Shown: positions 1 to 7,941 of the stretch, piece by piece
Layout: each line of letters starts with the position of its first letter
Position numbering within the stretch: the stretch's first letter is position 1
Source of the DNA: Bradyrhizobium sp. JYMT SZCCT0428
Lineage (GTDB): Bacteria; Pseudomonadota; Alphaproteobacteria; Rhizobiales; Xanthobacteraceae
Assembly: GCF_018131075.1 (NCBI RefSeq)
Contig: NZ_JAFCLS010000035.1
Coordinates: 1 to 64,000 of the forward strand
DNA length: 64,000 nucleotides
Direction of reading: 5' to 3'
The notes under the pieces: generated by a model
Databases searched by the model: none
What the model was told of the DNA's origin: nothing
What the model saw: the letters and a program-made list of their open reading frames with translations, nothing else
Position numbers and translations under genes: made by a program

Positions 1-343
1 GCACATGAGCATACAGGGCAGCGGAGAACATCCGACATTCCCTGCGCAATGGCTTTACGGCTTATGACGCGCTCTCCCCGGTGAGACGGCCTCTATTGCC
101 ACCGTCGCCCCTCGGAAGCGTTGGCTTCCGAAAGACTTGACGCCGTTACGGGCGCCAGGACCACACGCTTTCACCGTACGCATCCGCCGCGACCGTCAAT
201 CGCAACGTCAACGTCCACCGCATCCCCGCCCCTCGTCATGACGACGGCCGACGCCCCTCTGAGTGGGACGGGATGGCTATTGATGTGCAGGTGATTTGGG
301 GTGGAAGGGAAGTGAAATATTTCGATTTTCGGAAATTTTGGAC

Positions 344-368
344 TTGACACGACTTCCGAATATCGGAA
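344..368 (+). promoter_or_regulatory. TTGACA box followed by a 15-bp palindrome
   Basis: TTGACA at 344-349 is a perfect -35 hexamer. Six bases after its start of spacer lies TTCCGA-ATA-TCGGAA (354-368), a 6-bp inverted repeat with a 3-base spacer, where a repressor could sit. The hexamer 17 bases after the -35 box is a poor -10, and no convincing gene follows on the plus strand, so this may be a relic. Confidence 0.25.
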
Positions 369-480
369 CTGATTTGCCCGTCGGGTTGATTTGTCGCACG
401 CGGCTGGCGAAGCAGCGGGCAAGTGGTGCGGCCTCAGCGCAAACGACCTAAGTGCCACGGTATGGCCGGTGTTGGATGGA

Positions 481-537
481 AGCCGGAAGTAGTCGACGTA
501 GGGTCAAACCGACGCGATTGACCCAACCCGGACATGC
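481..537 (+). repeat. Degenerate direct repeat, copy 1
   Basis: The stretch shares an alignable ~57-base pattern with 1019-1076 in the same orientation: GGAAGT, then GGTCAAAC, GACGCGA, TGACCCA and CCGGAC in the same order and near-equal spacing. Both copies are diverged and non-coding, suggesting an old dispersed element. Confidence 0.5.
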
Positions 538-1018
538 AGCAAACGCCGGGAACCAGCGTCGACTCAACGAGGATGTTCGACGACAATAAACGCCCTTACA
601 ATACAACGCGTATTCTCGCCGTCGTTCACCTCGACGCCGACATACGTTCCATTTTAGTTTTCGGTTTGAGCGATCCGGCCTATAACGGCAGCAACCTCAC
701 GCAAGGCATGACGACACGCAGCTTGTTCGTCGGGAAACACACGCCCTTTGTGGTCTTCTGATAGTCTTCCATCTTGGTGCTTGTGAAAGTAAAAGCGAGC
801 CATCCGTCTCGGGTCCCCACGAGATGGAATGCCTATCGCGAGGTCGGTCGTCGGGTCTTGTGATTGCGAGCCATAAATTTGCGATTTCAGGCCAATCTGA
901 CGGTCCCATCGGTCGCTCTCGGTGCGCCGCGCGACCGACGGTAGTCAGTCGGCTCGGGTCTGCTTCTGGCACCTTTGAGACGTGCCCGCCTATCCTGAGA
1001 ATGTCCGTTCACCGGGGT

Positions 1019-1076
1019 AGACCGGAAGTCGCCGTGGTCCGGTCAAACGACGCGAATGACCCATACCGGACCTCGC
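1019..1076 (+). repeat. Degenerate direct repeat, copy 2
   Basis: Second copy of the element at 481-537, with small indels. The shared blocks CCGGAAGT, GGTCAAAC, GACGCGA and TGACCCA keep their order. Confidence 0.5.
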
Positions 1077-1230
1077 AACACCTTAGGCGAAGTCGAGCCT
1101 GACGATGATCACTCTCAGATTGATCTTGACCATGTCAAATAGCGGAGTGGGTGGCATCTAATCTGCGACACATGTGCCGTGCCCCGGGCCCCGATTTTCG
1201 GCGGATTTTGGAAAATGTCCAGGAGTTAGG

Positions 1231-1809
1231 CTAGTGGTGCTTATGCTTAACCTTTGTCGGGAGCTTTTCCGAGAGCCAACCGCGCATTTGATTTGGCTCG
1301 ATAGACCGCTCGGGTTTGCATCTCCTGGCAGAAACGCGATGCCCCTTCCTGTAGAGATCGCCCGCCACCTTCTTAGCATCGTGCTCGTCACGGCATTCAA
1401 TCGTCAGCCCGCCATACCTTATTACCCACTTAGCCGATGGCTTAGGTGTAGCCGATGGCTCGGGGGCATCGCGGTCACCCCGCCCAATCAATCTCGCAAA
1501 TTCAGCATCAGCTTCTTCTCGCGACAGCCGAATGAGCTCACGATCATCCCTAGTCGCGGGACCGCGCTTCAGCCGGTCCCACACCATCCAAGTCCCGGCT
1601 AAAACGCCCCTTCTTAGGAGGTAACGCTCCATGGCACGCTCTAAAGTGGCCCGTTTATCTCCACGACCCGCGACACCGACTATGACTGGTCCAATCCGCT
1701 GATCAGCAAGACGGCCAAAAGCTTTCGGACATGATCCTTCTTCATCGATGGCACGGGGTGGCCTGGCTGGAAGGTGCGGGCTGCTCCTCCTGCTTCCACC
1801 GCGCCGCAA
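1231..1809 (-). CDS. Hypothetical protein, unknown function
   Basis: The frame encodes up to 192 residues. The part after residue 45 has normal protein composition (a helical stretch around ERAMERYLLRRG and an acidic segment with SREEADAEFARL), while the first ~35 residues are Arg/Ser/Pro-rich and may not be translated. An internal ATG at 1632 would give 133 residues and would remove the 68-base overlap with the upstream gene ending at 1742. I see no signal peptide, membrane segment or known domain. It follows the small gene at 1742-1984 on the same strand, so the two may be co-transcribed. Confidence 0.45.
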   Translation of the reverse strand: MRRGGSRRSSPHLPARPPRAIDEEGSCPKAFGRLADQRIGPVIVGVAGRGDKRATLERAMERYLLRRGVLAGTWMVWDRLKRGPATRDDRELIRLSREEADAEFARLIGRGDRDAPEPSATPKPSAKWVIRYGGLTIECRDEHDAKKVAGDLYRKGHRVSARRCKPERSIEPNQMRGWLSEKLPTKVKHKHH

Positions 1810-1984
1810 GCTGCTTGATCTGCTCGAAATCGAGGGTCGACTGTGCCAGGGCGCCTTTTCGGACGATTATCGCCGCCGCATCGCGCTCTTCGGGGGGCAA
1901 CATCATCCCTCGCGCCACTGCGGAACGAAGTTTCATGATGCCGTGATTGGCCAGGGCAACAAGCTCTTCCGGGTCTAAGGCCAT
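1742..1984 (-). CDS. Hypothetical 80-residue protein
   Basis: A short, mostly helical soluble protein beginning MALDPEELVALANHGIMKLR and ending in a Gln/Glu/Pro-rich tail. Its middle (PPEERDAAAIIVRKGALAQS, then FEQIKQLAARW) has balanced amino-acid use unlike the overlapping frames, which is why I accept it. No domain is recognised. It precedes the hypothetical gene ending at 1231 on the same strand. Confidence 0.45.
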   Translation of the reverse strand: MALDPEELVALANHGIMKLRSAVARGMMLPPEERDAAAIIVRKGALAQSTLDFEQIKQLAARWKQEEQPAPSSQATPCHR

Positions 1985-2100
1985 TTTCCATGCCTACCCT
2001 TGGGCTGGCCGTAAGCCAGCACACGCGCCACCGGGTGCTCCAATTTCTAGGGTAGATTAGCGTTGGTTAATCTCAAGCTGCCCATTTGTATGGCACCACA

Positions 2101-2261
2101 ATGGACGTGATCGGCCAGATGTTTGAGCACGCCTGTAAGCTCGGGCTGGCTTTCGCGCGCTGGAACTCTCCACCTTTGCCGTCACGCAGCAGGCCAAGAT
2201 GCGGCGGGACTTCAAGGTCCTCTCCTACGAGCGCTGGCACGACGAGAGGCAGCCGTCATGA
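2101..2261 (+). pseudogene. Small gene apparently broken by a one-base loss
   Basis: The frame from ATG 2101 reads MDVIGQMFEHACKLGLAFAR and then turns into low-quality sequence. The frame one base earlier continues sensibly as LELSTFAVTQQAKMRRDF, then KVLSYERWHDERQPS, to a TGA at 2259-2261. A lost base in the GCGCGC run near 2155-2162 would join the two into ~54 residues. The TGA overlaps an ATG at 2258 that opens a 25-codon Arg/Lys-rich frame ending at 2335. No function is recognised. Confidence 0.3.
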
Positions 2262-2470
2262 AGCGCCGGCGCCGATTGATCAGGAAGCGCAACCGGCGGC
2301 GGCTGGCCTCGCACGCGCGAAGGCTCAGACGGTAATGATCTCGTAACGCCTAGGGCAAGGCCGTCGCAAAATCGTCATAGCGCCCGCTTTTTGCCACCAA
2401 CGTGCCACCAGCTTGGCCAACGAATCGCGCGTCTTTGAATCCCACCTTTTCATTAGCGGGAGATACTGAA

Positions 2471-2674
2471 GTGGCGATAGGGACAGTGAAGTGGTTTAAT
2501 GCAACCAAAGGGTACGGGTTTATCCAACCCGACGGCGGCGGCAAGGATGTTTTCGTCCACATTTCAGCTGTTGAGAAAGCCGGCCTGAGCAGCCTCAATG
2601 AGGGTGCCAAGGTGAGCTATGAAGAAATGAGCAACCGGGGCAAGACGTCCGCGGAAAATCTAAGAGTCGGGTGA
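2471..2674 (+). CDS. Cold-shock protein, CspA family
   Basis: A 67-residue OB-fold protein that binds single-stranded RNA/DNA and melts secondary structure. The RNP1-like motif (KGYGFIQPD) and the RNP2-like motif (DVFVHISAVE) are present, and the length equals that of a single CSD. The GTG at 2471 is chosen because GGGAGA lies 8-13 bases upstream and because translation from it begins with the family's MAIGTVKWFN. The longer frame from 2402 would add 23 unconserved residues. It has its own transcription unit; no partner gene is evident. Confidence 0.9.
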   Translation: MAIGTVKWFNATKGYGFIQPDGGGKDVFVHISAVEKAGLSSLNEGAKVSYEEMSNRGKTSAENLRVG

Positions 2675-2675
2675 A

Positions 2676-2873
2676 TCAAGCCCGCTGGTTCACGACGGCG
2701 GGCTTTGTTCTGGCGAATTTTGCCGCAGACCCACGTGATTGACGGCTGCGTGCGCTATGTTCGGTCATTGCTTTCACCGCCTCGTTTTCGTTGGCGCAAA
2801 AAGCAATGCTCTGCCTATCCGCAAACACGAGCCATTGATGATGGCCAACTTCCGTGATGACGTATTCGGTCAT
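2676..2873 (-). CDS. Hypothetical 65-residue protein
   Basis: The protein begins MTEYVITEVGHHQWLVFADR: a short beta-rich N-terminal half, then an acidic helix and a basic, disordered tail. The N-terminal half looks like a small single-domain protein common in rhizobial genomes, of unknown role. The ATG at 2873 is preferred over the one at 2885 because a G-rich stretch lies just upstream and the conserved-looking segment starts here. It is convergent with the cold-shock gene, with almost no gap. Confidence 0.5.
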   Translation of the reverse strand: MTEYVITEVGHHQWLVFADRQSIAFCANENEAVKAMTEHSARSRQSRGSAAKFARTKPAVVNQRA

Positions 2874-3109
2874 TCCGGCCCCCATAAGCGAGTAGTTACA
2901 TCTTAGGACAGCAGCCTTGCTGTTTTGTTAACCAAGATCCATCACGATCCTCGTGCCCTTCTGGTGGTCACGCTTGAGTTAAGGCCGTCGCTCAGCCAAC
3001 CCAGCGGCGGCAGGCGGCCTCCGCCAGTACAGCGCATGGAATGCTACTTCAAGCCAGCCTTCCGCAGCCCTTCCAGCAACGCCGCCGTGATGCGGCGCCA
3101 AGATCGAAT

Positions 3110-4957
3110 TCATCGCCCATCGGTCGAAGAGAGCTCCGGCACGGTTCTGCCAAATCCCGCTGCGACGGATGGAACGCAGGCAGGCTCGCGTTGACAACCA
3201 AGACGGCGGACGGATGGATCACTGCGAACGACGGCAAACACCTCTAGCGCTTGATCGTAACCCTTGATGGGCTGCTTTCCGATCGAGGCCAGCGGGATGC
3301 GATCCCTCACCTGTTCGGTGACAACGGGGTCGACCAGTATCTCGGCGTCGTCAGCCAGACTGCAAAGCCGCGATGCCAGGTTGACGACGTTTCCGATCGC
3401 CGTGTAGTCGAGGCGCCCGTGATAGCCGAGGGTACCGACGGTCGCGGGTCCCATCGCGATGCCCACGCCGAAGCCCACGGTGCAACCACCGGCGGACCAG
3501 TTGTTGGCAAGGGATTGCACCGCAGCCTGCATGTCGATTGCCAGCCGAACACCGCAATGCGCCGGGTCCGCGCACGCGACCGGCGCGTTGACGAGAACCA
3601 TCACGCCGTCACCGGCGAAGCGGATGAGGGTGGCGGCATGGCGTGCGGTCACGGCGCCGATGGCTTCATAATATTCCCTCAGTACGGCCAGAATGGCCTC
3701 GGGCTCGGCACGGGCGGTAAACGCGGTGAAGCCGCGCAGATCGCCGAAAATCGCAACCACGTCACGCCGCTGTCCATCCAGCAGCCGCGGATCGGAGTGT
3801 TCCACCAGTTCGGCGACCTGTGGGGCAAGGAATTGCTTCAGGCGATTGATGCGCTCGGATTTCTGCTGTGATGCCCCGAGCTCCTCCGCCATCTGGTTGA
3901 ATCGGACCGCCAATTGCTCCAGCTCGTCACGGCTTTCGATCGCGATGCGATGATCGAGCTGTCCCATCCCGATCCGTTCAGCGCCCTCCTCGAGCTTGCG
4001 GATCGGCACCCACATGCGGGAGGCACGCCAATAGGCGAGCACAAGCGCAAAAACGGTTCCGATGGCGATGAACATGAGGCAACGCCACACCGTCGCGCGC
4101 ATGGATTCGAACGCCTCGACGATCGGCTGCTGGGCAATCACGGTCCAACCCACATTCGCGGCCGGTACCGAGAGCGCGACGAAATCTCTCCCGTCATCGC
4201 CTGTGGTGACCACCGCCGATCCATTGGCAGCTGACACAACCGATTTGAGCCGGCTGAACTCGCCTGACCCGGCGCCACTGCGCAGCACCAGGCTGATGTC
4301 CGGGTGAGCAATCAGGCGTCCTCCGTCATCGACGACAAGGGCGTGGCCGGTGCTGCCGATCTTGATCGCCGCGATGACATCCCAGATCAGTTTCAAATTG
4401 ATGTCGGCAACGACAATTCCGGCGGCCGCGCGGTTTCCCGCGACGGCGATCCGCATGTAGGGCTCTGAATCGCGCTGGTATCGCACAGGACCGTACCAGA
4501 CCCGGTTCGCTCGCGCCCCCACCACCGCGGGATCATCAGACATGTCCGTACCCCGACCGGTCCGGTTCAGGCTCATCCTCGATACGAACACGCGTTCGGT
4601 GCCGGTCGGGTCAACCAGCGACACCGAAACGATCGCCGGCACCTGCTGCAGCAGCCGCAGCCCGTCGACCCTGCGCCGGTCGTCCTCGCCCTGGGTCCAG
4701 GGAAACTGCACGAGCCAGCCGAGCTGATCGCGTATGCCATCGGTAAAGGTCTGGATCCGGTCGGCTGCAGCGCGGGCCTCGATCTGAAGCACCTCATTGA
4801 GATGAAGGCGATGGTCGCGAAAGGAGAACCAGGCCTCGATCACGGAGCCAAGCGTGAGCGGCACCACCACTGCGACAAACAGTGTGACGAAGTATTTGAC
4901 GAACAGGGAGCGCCGCGGCCGGGTCACGCTGGCGGCGCCCGGCAACTGGAGCTGCAC
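3110..4957 (-). CDS. Membrane adenylate/guanylate cyclase with Cache and HAMP domains
   Basis: A class III nucleotide cyclase that converts an extracytoplasmic signal into cAMP or cGMP. Order: membrane helix at about residues 20-42, periplasmic Cache sensor ~45-285, second helix ~289-310, HAMP ~311-360, cyclase domain ~395-577. The two metal-binding Asp are D406 (FGDLRGFT) and D450 (FAGDGVMV), with transition-state N526 and R530 (NLASR). D517 (LDYT) fits the base-selecting Asp. The usual base-selecting Lys is replaced by R446, so substrate choice is uncertain. The gene starts 22 bases after the binding-protein gene stop, so the two are very probably one operon. The tail after ~580 is unconserved and cysteine-containing. 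Confidence 0.88.
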   Translation of the reverse strand: MQLQLPGAASVTRPRRSLFVKYFVTLFVAVVVPLTLGSVIEAWFSFRDHRLHLNEVLQIEARAAADRIQTFTDGIRDQLGWLVQFPWTQGEDDRRRVDGLRLLQQVPAIVSVSLVDPTGTERVFVSRMSLNRTGRGTDMSDDPAVVGARANRVWYGPVRYQRDSEPYMRIAVAGNRAAAGIVVADINLKLIWDVIAAIKIGSTGHALVVDDGGRLIAHPDISLVLRSGAGSGEFSRLKSVVSAANGSAVVTTGDDGRDFVALSVPAANVGWTVIAQQPIVEAFESMRATVWRCLMFIAIGTVFALVLAYWRASRMWVPIRKLEEGAERIGMGQLDHRIAIESRDELEQLAVRFNQMAEELGASQQKSERINRLKQFLAPQVAELVEHSDPRLLDGQRRDVVAIFGDLRGFTAFTARAEPEAILAVLREYYEAIGAVTARHAATLIRFAGDGVMVLVNAPVACADPAHCGVRLAIDMQAAVQSLANNWSAGGCTVGFGVGIAMGPATVGTLGYHGRLDYTAIGNVVNLASRLCSLADDAEILVDPVVTEQVRDRIPLASIGKQPIKGYDQALEVFAVVRSDPSVRRLGCQREPACVPSVAAGFGRTVPELSSTDGR

Positions 4958-4979
4958 GTCACGATGAGATGTGCCGGCC

Positions 4980-5951
4980 TCATTCGATCACCTTGTTGGC
5001 GCGAAACAGGATGGAGGATTTGTCCAGGTCGATGCCGAGCTGTTCAGCCGTCCTGAGATTGACGACCAGCTCGAATTTGGTGGGTTGCACAACAGGAAGC
5101 GTGGCGGGGTTTTCGCCGCGCAGGATCCGGTCGGCGTAGGTCGCAAGCGCGAAATAGGTCGCGCGCTGGTTCGCGCCATAGCTGATAAGCCCGCCCGCGT
5201 CGCAATACTCGCTCCATCCGAACATCGAAGGCAGCCGATGCTTGATGGCGAGTTGGGCGATCTTGGCCCGGTGCACCAGCGTGAGAACATCGGGAAAGAC
5301 GAGCACCCCGTCCGGATGCGCGTCGCCCACCAGTCCAAGCGCGTGGTCCAGCTCGTTCGCGCCGGCAAAGGGAACATAGAGCAGCGTGATGCCGAGCTGC
5401 CGGGCGGCGTCCTGGGTCGCGCGCCACTCCGACTGTTCTCCCGGATGAAGACTGTTCGAAAGTATCGCCAGGGTGCGCAGGCTCGGAAAGATTTCCTTCA
5501 GCAGCTCCACCCGCTTTCCTGCCACATCAAGCGACAGGAAGGTCGAGCCGGTGAAATTGCCGCCCGGTTCCCCGAGACTCTTGACGAGGCCGAGCGCCAC
5601 CGGGTCGCCGCTCAGCGCAAACAGGACCGGAACATCCGTTACCTCCGTCAGCGCGCGGGTCGCAGGGCCACTCGACACGGCAAGGTCGACGTTGCCGCGC
5701 CGGACGTTCGATATCACCTCGCGCAGCGCCTGCGGATTGCCGGGCGCATAGTGCAGTTCCAGGGCAAGGTTCTTGCCCTCGACATAGCCCCGCGCGCGCA
5801 ATCCTTCGCGGAACCCGTCGAGGAACGGATCGGGCTGGGACCCGGTGGAAACCCAGAAAATGCGATAGACCCTTGTCGGATCATGAGCCAGTGCGGCGAC
5901 CGGCCAAGCCATCGCAGCACCGACAAGCGTTATGAAATCTCTTCGTTTCAT
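4980..5951 (-). CDS. ABC_sub_bind family periplasmic substrate-binding protein
   Basis: A 323-residue exported binding protein of the ABC_sub_bind (TrpX-like) family, very expanded in Bradyrhizobium. The N terminus MKRRDFITLVGAAMAWPVAA is a twin-Arg type export signal, followed by the HDPTRVYRIFWVSTG beta strand typical of the family's first lobe. No permease or ATPase gene is adjacent; instead a Cache-cyclase follows after 22 bases. That suggests, as inference, that it may deliver ligand to the sensor and not to a transporter. The ATG at 5951 is chosen over the one at 5963 because it places the Arg-Arg motif at the N terminus. Confidence 0.85.
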   Translation of the reverse strand: MKRRDFITLVGAAMAWPVAALAHDPTRVYRIFWVSTGSQPDPFLDGFREGLRARGYVEGKNLALELHYAPGNPQALREVISNVRRGNVDLAVSSGPATRALTEVTDVPVLFALSGDPVALGLVKSLGEPGGNFTGSTFLSLDVAGKRVELLKEIFPSLRTLAILSNSLHPGEQSEWRATQDAARQLGITLLYVPFAGANELDHALGLVGDAHPDGVLVFPDVLTLVHRAKIAQLAIKHRLPSMFGWSEYCDAGGLISYGANQRATYFALATYADRILRGENPATLPVVQPTKFELVVNLRTAEQLGIDLDKSSILFRANKVIE

Positions 5952-6092
5952 GCTGGCCACCATGGCCCAAACCGGCTTTCCAAGCTTCGAGCCGGCATTC
6001 AGATGAGCTGCAGATAATCTTGATTTTTCCCTTTTTTGGGCAGCTCGGGGCGCCGGGATGCGTCCTCGCCCGAGGTTCCAGCTGCTTCGTCG

Positions 6093-6953
6093 CTACTCCA
6101 CCCCATAGCGCGTGAAGTGATCGCCGATGCTGGCCTGGATTGTCCTGGCCGCCGAGATATCGCTATCGCTGCCGGCCTTGTCGCCCTTCCTGAGCTTGGC
6201 GAGCCCGCGCCCATAGAGCGCGCTCGCCAGCTTCGGCTCGGTTCGCAGCGCAGAATCATAATCATCGATCGCCGCGTCGAGCTGGCCCATCTTCAGATGA
6301 ACCAGCCCGCGCGAGTCGAACGTTTCGGCATTGCTGGGTCCCGACTGAAGCGCCTTGTTGCAGTCCGCCAGCGCGGTTTCCAACGGCCCGAGGACAGCAC
6401 GTGTCCAGCACCGCCCGCTCCATCCGGCTGCCAGATCGGGCTGAAGGCGAACCGCCTCGTCATAGTCCCGCGCCGCGCGATCGTACTCGTGCTTCTTCAG
6501 GTAGATTCCCGCACGGTTGGCGAAGGCCCTGCCGTAGTTGGGATTGAGCTTGATCGCCTGATCGAGAGATTGGATGGCGAGGTCGTATTCGCCCTTTTTC
6601 AAGTACATTGCACCACGGTTGTTGAACGGCTTGGCATCGGCTGGATTGAGCTTGATCGCTTCATTGAAATTAGGGATGGCGCGATCGTAGTCGCCCTTTG
6701 AGGCATAGGCATTGCCACGGTTGTTATGGGCAACAGCCAAGGAGGCCGTCGTGAGTTGACCCGATCCGATAAGCGCCGTGCAAGCATTGATCCGACGCTC
6801 GAGCGACGGGCGATGCGTACCGTTGCACAGCTCGAGATTCTCGAGATAGGTGCTGTTCTTCGGGTTCTGTGCCGCCGCCGGTGATCCCAACAGCAGCAAG
6901 GCGAGGATCGGCGCCAGGCCGAGGACAATACGCGCGCTTGCGCTGGATTCCAT
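6093..6953 (-). CDS. Secreted TPR-repeat protein
   Basis: A 286-residue protein with an N-terminal signal peptide (hydrophobic stretch ~8-28 ending in AAA/Q) and tandem tetratricopeptide repeats from ~75 to the end. Repeat cores such as NNRGNAYASKGDYDRAI, NNRGAMYLKKGEYDLAI and NRAGIYLKKHEYDRAA are evident. TPRs form a helical scaffold for protein contacts, here in the periplasm. It lies between the FecR-domain gene (45-base gap) and the binding-protein/cyclase pair on the same strand. The partner is unknown. Confidence 0.85.
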   Translation of the reverse strand: MESSASARIVLGLAPILALLLLGSPAAAQNPKNSTYLENLELCNGTHRPSLERRINACTALIGSGQLTTASLAVAHNNRGNAYASKGDYDRAIPNFNEAIKLNPADAKPFNNRGAMYLKKGEYDLAIQSLDQAIKLNPNYGRAFANRAGIYLKKHEYDRAARDYDEAVRLQPDLAAGWSGRCWTRAVLGPLETALADCNKALQSGPSNAETFDSRGLVHLKMGQLDAAIDDYDSALRTEPKLASALYGRGLAKLRKGDKAGSDSDISAARTIQASIGDHFTRYGVE

Positions 6954-6998
6954 GTCAGGCTTCCGGGTCCTGGAATAAGGGGATGTGCGGTCGACCGC

Positions 6999-7652
6999 CT
7001 AGCACCCCCGACAGATTTTCAGATTTGATCCGGGAGGCGTTGGTTCGGATGGCGCCGCCGCCGGTCTCCCGGGCTTTCGCATGACCTTGCTCTTGCCCTC
7101 TTCAATGAGGGTGGAAAACCTGAATGTCCCGTCGTCCGACATCTCGACGTGTGGCGTGGTGCCTCGAATCCCCATTGTCGCGACGGGGGTATCGACCTTC
7201 ATATCGCCGGTCTTCGCGACGTGGCCGGCAACAAATGTGAAGGTTCCCTTGGTCAGACTGAGCAGGGTCTTGTTGTTCTTCCCGTTCGGGTCATACACGA
7301 ACTCGCTCAAGGCCATGCGCGCGTTGCTCGACAGATTGAACGCGGTGCCATCCGTAAAGCTGATGCCGACCCGGCCGTCGGCGCCGGTCGCGACCACGTC
7401 GCCCTCATAGACGACATCTCCGACCTTCGCCTGCGCTGCTTGAGCGTCGGCACGAACCTGAATGACGGTCGCACCGGCACGTTCGATGGTGACCGAACCT
7501 GTCGCGACAACGACTTTCCCGATCGGTTTGGACGCGACATCCTGAACCGCGGGCACCGCAGGACCGGGTTGCGCCTGAGCCGGACCCGGCAAAGATCCGG
7601 CGATCGTCAGAGCCAAGCCTGTCAGCAAGACGGCAATCTTATGGTTGCACAT
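6999..7652 (-). CDS. FecR-domain periplasmic protein
   Basis: The protein has 217 residues from ATG 7652 (MCNHKIAVLLTGLALTIAG), which gives a good cleavable signal peptide ending around AQA; the longer frame from 7721 places the signal internally. The FecR domain spans ~45-170, with GKVVVATGSVTIERAG, GDVVATGADGRVGISFTDGT and the strand pattern TPVATMGIRGTTPHV. FecR domains act outside the cytoplasm as sensors or structural modules. This one lacks the sigma-regulator helix and lies divergent from a VCBS-repeat protein, a pairing I associate with rhizobial surface-protein loci. The C-terminal end is Pro-rich with CRGC. Confidence 0.8.
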   Translation of the reverse strand: MCNHKIAVLLTGLALTIAGSLPGPAQAQPGPAVPAVQDVASKPIGKVVVATGSVTIERAGATVIQVRADAQAAQAKVGDVVYEGDVVATGADGRVGISFTDGTAFNLSSNARMALSEFVYDPNGKNNKTLLSLTKGTFTFVAGHVAKTGDMKVDTPVATMGIRGTTPHVEMSDDGTFRFSTLIEEGKSKVMRKPGRPAAAPSEPTPPGSNLKICRGC

Positions 7653-7941
7653 GATCGGCCCTTCCCGAGCAAGTCTCGTTCGTGCGACCGCACCGGTTCC
7701 TTGAACCGCCGGCCAGGGCAAAAATGGATGCGATTGGATATTATGCCGGACCGGCCGCTCCGCGCCACCTCCCCCAAAAGGAGTACTCCTTTTGCGTCGC
7801 CGGCTTTGTGAAGACTTTCACAATCTCTCCCACTGGATTGCGCTATTTTGGCACAGGAGATTTCGACGGTCAGTCTTTGGCTGACCGCGCCAAATATGTT
7901 GACCTGATTGCAACAGGCAGCGGCAGGCCGGGACGGAACTC
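7653..7941. promoter_or_regulatory. Divergent promoter region between the FecR and VCBS genes
   Basis: A 289-base gap between genes transcribed in opposite directions. It contains a near-palindrome around 7775-7795 (CCAAAAGGAGTACTCCTTTTGC, two 10-base arms about AGTACT), which is a good candidate operator or hairpin. I could not assign clear -35/-10 pairs. Confidence 0.5.

Larger units (their letters stand above)
1..1230. other. Gene-poor, degenerate region; no supported gene
   Basis: I see no open frame here with family resemblance or a convincing ribosome binding site. The short frames on both strands overlap one another and have low-complexity Arg/Ser/Pro composition typical of shadow frames in GC-rich DNA. 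The first 250 bases look like a dispersed intergenic sequence I recall from Bradyrhizobium-type genomes; that is memory, not a search. The stretch holds a palindrome near 354-368 and two diverged copies of a ~57-bp sequence, listed separately. Confidence 0.5.

Noticed and set aside
534..1102. Small frames of 75-92 residues on both strands
   Set aside because: Mutually overlapping, no start signals, within degenerate repeat-bearing DNA.
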